DNA of 64,000 nucleotides, taken from the NCBI RefSeq assembly GCF_001625215.2, contig NC_030386.2, positions 24,150,545 to 24,214,544 of the forward strand. Direction: 5' to 3'. Both the position numbers and the translations under genes were made by a program. The stretch is from Daucus carota subsp. sativus (Eukaryota; Streptophyta; Magnoliopsida; Apiales; Apiaceae). A model generated the notes under the pieces. The model ran no database searches and was not told where the DNA came from. It was given only the letters and a program-made list of their open reading frames with translations. How positions within the stretch are numbered: the stretch's first letter is position 1; each line of letters opens with the position of its first letter. Below, in pieces: positions 59,155 through 64,000 of the stretch.

Positions 59155-60423
59155 CAGGGCATGCATTCGGTTAACCGAAACCGAAAACAAAATTTATTTC
59201 GGTTAATCGAAACCGAAAACAAAATTTATTTCGGTTAACCGAAACCGAAATTCCATGAAAAACTCTACCGAATACCGAAGCGAATTAATTTTGGATTTGT
59301 CACTAAACCGAAATTTAAATTTCGGTTAATACAAACCGAAATTATTAACCGAAATTTTCAGAAAACCTCTGCAAAGTGAAAACTATGAAAATAATTTGAA
59401 ATAAACATCACTACATCAAGCATTAAGACAATTTGTTACTTAAAAATTACAACTGCGAGTTTCCAGTGAGTCACTTTAAGACAATAGTTAAAAATAGAGT
59501 ATATTGCACTTTGTAACCCCATACTTTGGCTCATTAGCAAATCAGACCCCATACTTTGAAACGTGGCAATTTGTAACCCTAAGTTTCATTTAGCTTTCGG
59601 TTTGTAACTCTCTGGTTAGTTTTTAACAGCTACTTTACCCCCGTGACCCCTCAAAATTTATGTATTATATTTTGAAATAATTTCTAAACACACACAACGA
59701 TGTAAAAATATATATAAAATAATTTTTAAGATATGTATTTATTTTAAAATTTCAAAATAAGTTACATCGTTTATGTAAAAATAAATAAATTTTCAGATCC
59801 TAAATCTAAATACATATTTTAAAAGTTATTTTAAATTGTTTTACATCGTTTTGTGTGTTTAGAATTAATTTCAAAATATAATACATAAATTTTGAAGGGT
59901 CACATGGGGTAAAGTCGCTGTTAGAAACTAATATACACACTGTTACCTCTCAAACAGTTAAAGTTAATGGCTGTTTTTAACGGAGGGTTATAAACCGAAA
60001 ATTAAATGAAACTTAGGGTTACAAACTGGCACGTTTCAAAGTGTGGGGTCTGATTTGCTAATGAGTCAAAGTCTGAGGTTACAATGTACAATATACTCTT
60101 AAAAATATTTAAGTTCACAATCCAAGTTAATAAAAAAAAAGTCGTTCATCCAGAAGCTAGTAGTCAGTCCTATGTTCATGCACCTAATATCTTCATTTGA
60201 TAATGTCACCTGCACCTGCACCTGGTATTTTTTTTATAAAGTAAATAAAACTTCGGTTAACCGTTCGGTTATCGGTTAACCGCAGTTAAAAACCCGAATA
60301 ACCGAAAAATAAAAATTTGGCTACCGAAAACCGAACCGAAATATAAATTTCGATTAACCGAACCAAAATTATTTTGTTTATTCGGTTCGGTTTTCGGTTA
60401 ACCGAACCGAATGTACACCTCTA
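59155..60423. mobile_element. hAT-like element with GGTTAACCGAAACCGAAA arrays
   Basis: The left end CAGGGCATGCATTCGGTTAA and the right end TTCGGTTAACCGAACCGAAT...GTACACCTCTA form an imperfect inverted repeat. The subterminal arrays are of the TTAACCGAAACCGAAA type (59168-59345 and 60252-60412). No clear 8-bp TSD is seen, so the edges are approximate. Split by a MULE at 59497. Confidence 0.65.
59497..60098. mobile_element. Non-autonomous Mutator-like element with long TIRs
   Basis: 602 bp with TIRs of about 120 bp (GAGTATATTGCACTTTGTAA on the left; right end complement GAGTATATTGTACATTGTAA). Perfect 9-bp TSD TTAAAAATA at 59488-59496 and 60099-60107. The TIR includes words such as CATTAGCAAATCAGACCCCA. 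Non-coding. Confidence 0.92.
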
Positions 60424-60847
60424 AGTCTCTAACTATGATATTGAGAGAGAGTGTAGGTTGTGTTTAGATGATCCAAAACCCTACCACCTATAGGGGTATT
60501 TATAGGTGCAGAGAGACTTGTGTGTTACTATTTTCCATAATTAAATAATCCTTAAATAATCTAAAATAGAATCAGATTATAAAATTTGCAAGCTACTATA
60601 TTCCATAAATAATCTGAAACGGAATCAGATTAATACTTTCAATTTATTATATTCCATAAATAATCTGAAACAGAATCAGATTAATTTATGCCAAGATATA
60701 TACCATATTAATTAATCTGAAACAATTTTTTTTTTGATTTTTGATATCTTTCATCCAAAAATTCCAGAAAATTAGAAAAATAGAACGGAGCTATCTGAGA
60801 GGCGCCACCTACACGCCCCTCGCTTCTCCTTTATATAAGTATATTGA

Positions 60848-61413
60848 TTACTTCATCCATTTTTAATATGTACGACATTGATTTTTGACGCATTTTTTTT
60901 AGTGTTTTGATTGTATAGTATATATTATTACATGTAATTACTTTTTTTCTAAATTTAAATTTTGATCACTACTTCTATTCAGAAATTTTATTTCAATAAT
61001 AATTATCTTAATTACATAGTCAAAACACTGTAATTACATATCAGAAAAATAAAAAAAAAATTATATATTGAGAAACAAATGGAATATAATTTACAAATAA
61101 ATTGAAGGAATATATTTTATGAATTAAGATGAATTGAAAAAACATTTCTAATTAATGATGGACAAGTCAAACTTTATTCAAACTCGGATTAAATCTGATT
61201 CGACGAATATGTCCCGTTTATTATCAACAGGCCCAGACATTATTTTTAATCTATTTAGAAATTGAGATCAACTTAGTTTTGAGAATATTAGAACTCAAGT
61301 TTTATAACGAAAAAAAATATTGAAACTCAATTTAATTTAGATAAAATTCGACTTAAATACTATTTCCGTCCGTAATCCTAATAAATTCCTTCAGTGGTGA
61401 CCTAATCCAGTTA
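60848..61413. other. AT-rich spacer
   Basis: No gene. A degenerate Stowaway-like start (TACTTCATCCATTTTTAATA) near 60848 has no clean partner. Confidence 0.4.
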
Positions 61414-61808
61414 GAGCATCTCCAACCATAGAGTATCCTTAGCTAAAATGTGAGTTGACATACCATAATTAAAAATTATAGCCAACATCGTCAAAAAAGT
61501 ACACTTCAACCACGCCCACCTGTTGTCTATAATTTTAGCCAACCTCCTATGGATGGCTAAATTTGTCGAACCTCTACAGGTCTGTAAGAAAATCTGTAGC
61601 AAGATTGCACATCATTTATTACCATATTGAACTGATATATTCTATTTTAACAATTTGAAATATTAATAACATACTACTTTTAAATTATAGCCAACCAAGA
61701 TAGCCAATACCATTGAAGCAAAATGTGTTACAGGTTCAGCAAATTTTACATAAAATCTTACAGGTCCAATTTAGCCAACGATTATAGCCAACGCCGTTGG
61801 AGATGCTC
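61414..61808. mobile_element. Harbinger-like MITE upstream of KCR
   Basis: Inverted ends GAGCATCTCCAAC and GTTGGAGATGCTC, flanked by TTA (61411-61413 and 61809-61811). Repeated TAGCCAAC motifs lie inside both ends. It sits about 285 bp upstream of the ketoacyl-CoA reductase start, within likely promoter range. Confidence 0.88.
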
Positions 61809-62092
61809 TTAGCCAACCAAATAAGTTGCCATAAATCTTATCGTACATCGATCATCCCAATGTTTCACAAGTCCGTCAGGCATCAATCAAGGTTAACGTG
61901 GTGAAATGCACTTATTCGTAAATCCAGCAACATTTTAGCTCATCTACTTTAAACAAACATATTTGTTACATTTCAAATCTAGCAATAGTATTCAATTTCA
62001 ACACCCAACCGTTTTCTTTATTTATGTTCACAGTTGAGCAGCTCCACCCCATTAAGCTCCCTTAAAAACCCCATCTCGCAGATTCATTTTTC

Positions 62093-63907
62093 ATGGCTTC
62101 TTGTCCTATGGATCAACTAAAGTCTCAACCTTTATGGGTTCTTGCTCTTCTAACTCTCAGTTCTTTGTACTTGCTCAAGTTCTTGTTTTCTATTCTCAGA
62201 TGGGTCTATGTTAATTTCCTCAGGCCTGCAAAGAATCTCAAGAAATATGGTTCTTGGGCTTTGGTCACCGGACCCACTGATGGCATTGGTAAAGCTTTTG
62301 CCTTTCAATTGGCTAGAAAGGGTCTCAATCTAGTTCTTGTGGGTCGAAACCCTGAGAAGCTTAAGGATGTTTCGACTGCGATTCGAGCTAAGTTTGAGAG
62401 AATTGAGATTAAGACTGTGGTGGTGGATTTTTCTGGGGATTTGTCAGATGGGGTTAAGAGAATTGGGGAAGTGATTGAGGGTTTGGATGTTGGGGTTTTG
62501 ATTAATAATGTGGGGATTTCGTATCCATATGCGAGGTTTTTTCATGAAGTGGATGAGAAGCTGTTGGCTGATTTGATTAAAATTAATGTTGAAGGGACTA
62601 CTAAGGTTACTCAGGTAGTGTTGCCTGGAATGATTAAGAGGAAGAGGGGGGCAATTGTTAATATTGGTTCCGGTGCTGCTATTGTCATTCCTTCGGATCC
62701 TCTTTACTCAGTTTACGCAGCAGCCAAAGCGTAAGCATTTATATTTTTGTGGTTTATGTTTTTCTATATATGATTTGTGTGATCTGATTGTTTATTGTGT
62801 GTGCATATTTGTATGATCTGTTTGATTGAATGTTTAGTAGCTTAATTATATCTGATGAAGCTGGTTTTGAATCTTGTTTGACGTTTGATGTCATGTAAAA
62901 AGAGTTGAGGGATCAATATCTTGTGTAAGTCCCACAGATAGATCTGCATTAACTTGATTAGTTATAGTCTTTTGTGTGTATAGACTAGAGACTATACCAT
63001 TGCATGATTACAATATTACTGTGAAGTTAGGTATAAAGAGATGAATAATATATTAAACTCAATATGTTTTGAACACCTTTATTAACAATTATTATTGGCT
63101 AATTAATGTATATAAGACATTAGATCTCATCCCAAGAACAAGTAATCAACTTAGATTGCACTGAGTGAAGCTGACTAAAATTGTACAAACCAGTTGAAGT
63201 TGCTTCTGTTGTACACTCTGAAAGTGGCCATACAGTCGTATACAGATTGAACTTCACAAGAATAAGCGAGGTCATTATTTTAGACAATCATTCCACATGG
63301 ATACATCTTGTGCAGGTCTTCATTGAATATTGAGCTGATGCCAGTTTATCCTGGAAAAATTTAAATTATTATTTTGTGTGGTACTTTTTATGACCTTTTT
63401 GTAGAAGGACAAGTAAGAATAATGTGATGAGGTATACTACTTGTAGTTTGCATTTTGTTCTCATCTCATTTGTAGGTATTTTTTTACATACCAGATGGGG
63501 ACCGCATGCTACTCAATGTCTAGCCTATACTGTAAAAAATTGGTCAAAGCTGATGTGTGCTTAATCTTTACCTAATCAATTATGAGGAAATTGTATGTGA
63601 AATTTAATTTAGAAGATAATATCACATAATATCAGGCTATTTATTGCTTGGTAGGATTTTATTATGAAGATTTCCGCATCATAACTAGCCCAACTTCGAA
63701 ATATAAAGGGGTTTACCATAGATGATTGGACGACATGAGTATATTGCAACCTTAAATATGATTACACTTTGCTTCCCATTCTCTTCCTACAAGTGGTTAG
63801 AAAGTCCCTAACTATGACCTCATTGGTTCATTATCAGATATGTTGATCAGTTCTCAAGATGCCTCTATGTGGAGTACAAGAAGAGCGGTATTGATGTGCA
63901 ATGTCAG
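62093..63907 (+). CDS. KCR1: Very-long-chain 3-oxoacyl-CoA reductase (KCR1), N-terminal part
   Basis: The NADPH-dependent reductase of the ER fatty-acid elongase complex. It reduces 3-ketoacyl-CoA in the synthesis of very-long-chain fatty acids for waxes and sphingolipids. Exons 62093-62730 and 63838-63907 give 236 residues; the rest lies beyond the right edge (family about 320). A membrane segment lies at about residues 14-40. The Rossmann motif TGPTDGIG has G60, G64 and G66; NNVG follows LDVGVLI. Then comes the catalytic segment NIGSGAA and YAAAK (Y208, K212). Exon 2 continues [20 protein letters not shown], matching plant KCR. Asparagine is kept in NN, but the usual NNAG reads NNVG. The intron (62731-63837) has no other gene. 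KCR1 means closest type. Confidence 0.93.
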
Positions 63908-64000
63908 GTATGTCCTTTGTTATCTAATTACATACTCACAAACATAACTCCGCCACTATTACTAAATATGGTGTTAATTTACTATCTAGGTTATATACAT

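Larger units (their letters stand above)
58588..60847 (-). mobile_element. Helitron carrying nested elements
   Basis: On the minus strand it begins A|TCAATATACTTATATAAAGG (60847 downward), followed by a GC-rich segment (GAGGGGCGTGTAGGTGGCGC). It ends with a CCGC...GCGG hairpin (58600-58615) and CTAG|T at 58588. Same end types as the Helitron at 53689. It has been enlarged by a hAT-like element (59155-60423). No Rep/helicase frame. Confidence 0.8.

Noticed and set aside
1-64000. CRISPR arrays, rRNA genes, bacterial operons
   Set aside because: None seen; regular repeats in the window are tandem arrays inside transposable elements, and the genes are intron-containing plant genes.

Overview
This is nuclear DNA from a flowering plant, most probably a eudicot. 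The genes have GT-AG introns, the genome is AT-rich with long intergenic spacers, and the protein families are plant-specific (PUX1, R2R3-MYB, WVD2-like, NOI/RIN4, FAR1-type transposase, very-long-chain ketoacyl-CoA reductase). I cannot name the species from the sequence alone. There is no operon-like organisation, no CRISPR array and no rRNA or true tRNA gene.

Genes, left to right: the 5' end of a PP2A B' (B56) regulatory subunit (minus, cut by the left edge); a seven-exon PUX1 gene (6547-9941, plus); an R2R3-MYB gene (14134-14998, plus); an eight-exon WVD2-like 7/TPX2-domain gene (16749-20801, plus); an eight-exon cystinosin homologue (22084-25022, minus); a FAR1-type MULE transposase (29698-32056, plus); an unrecognised 173-residue protein (36998-37519, plus); an ATP12-type F1-ATPase assembly factor (38224-41429, plus); succinate dehydrogenase iron-sulfur subunit SDH2 (43149-46746, minus); a small NOI/RIN4-domain protein (50477-51474, plus); a broken phytocyanin fragment (around 51969-52290, minus); and the first two coding exons of ketoacyl-CoA reductase KCR1 (62093 onward, plus, cut by the right edge). 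These are unrelated housekeeping and regulatory genes that happen to be neighbours. ATP12 and SDH2 both serve mitochondrial respiration, but nothing in the sequence links their expression.

The other major content is transposable elements, many with target-site duplications (TSDs) that can be read directly. The most notable is an apparently complete Mutator-like element at 28574-32744. It has about 227-bp terminal inverted repeats (TIRs), each with an outer palindrome, and an uninterrupted three-exon transposase gene (710 residues). Two roughly 190-bp elements (19250-19442 and 48457-48647), each flanked by a perfect 9-bp TSD, carry related palindromic ends and look like its non-autonomous relatives.

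Other elements include four hAT-like elements whose subterminal regions are built from element-specific short motifs (2052-2653, 4893-6334 containing 5799-6326, and 25353-25615), three Helitron-like elements, a nested stack of Helitron, hAT-like element and MULE (58588-60847), a possible Pack-MULE (47558-48441), several Stowaway and Harbinger MITEs (many inside introns), a tRNA-derived SINE and a decayed LINE fragment. All splice sites were assigned by eye from reading frame, GT-AG boundaries and remembered family homology, with no transcript evidence.
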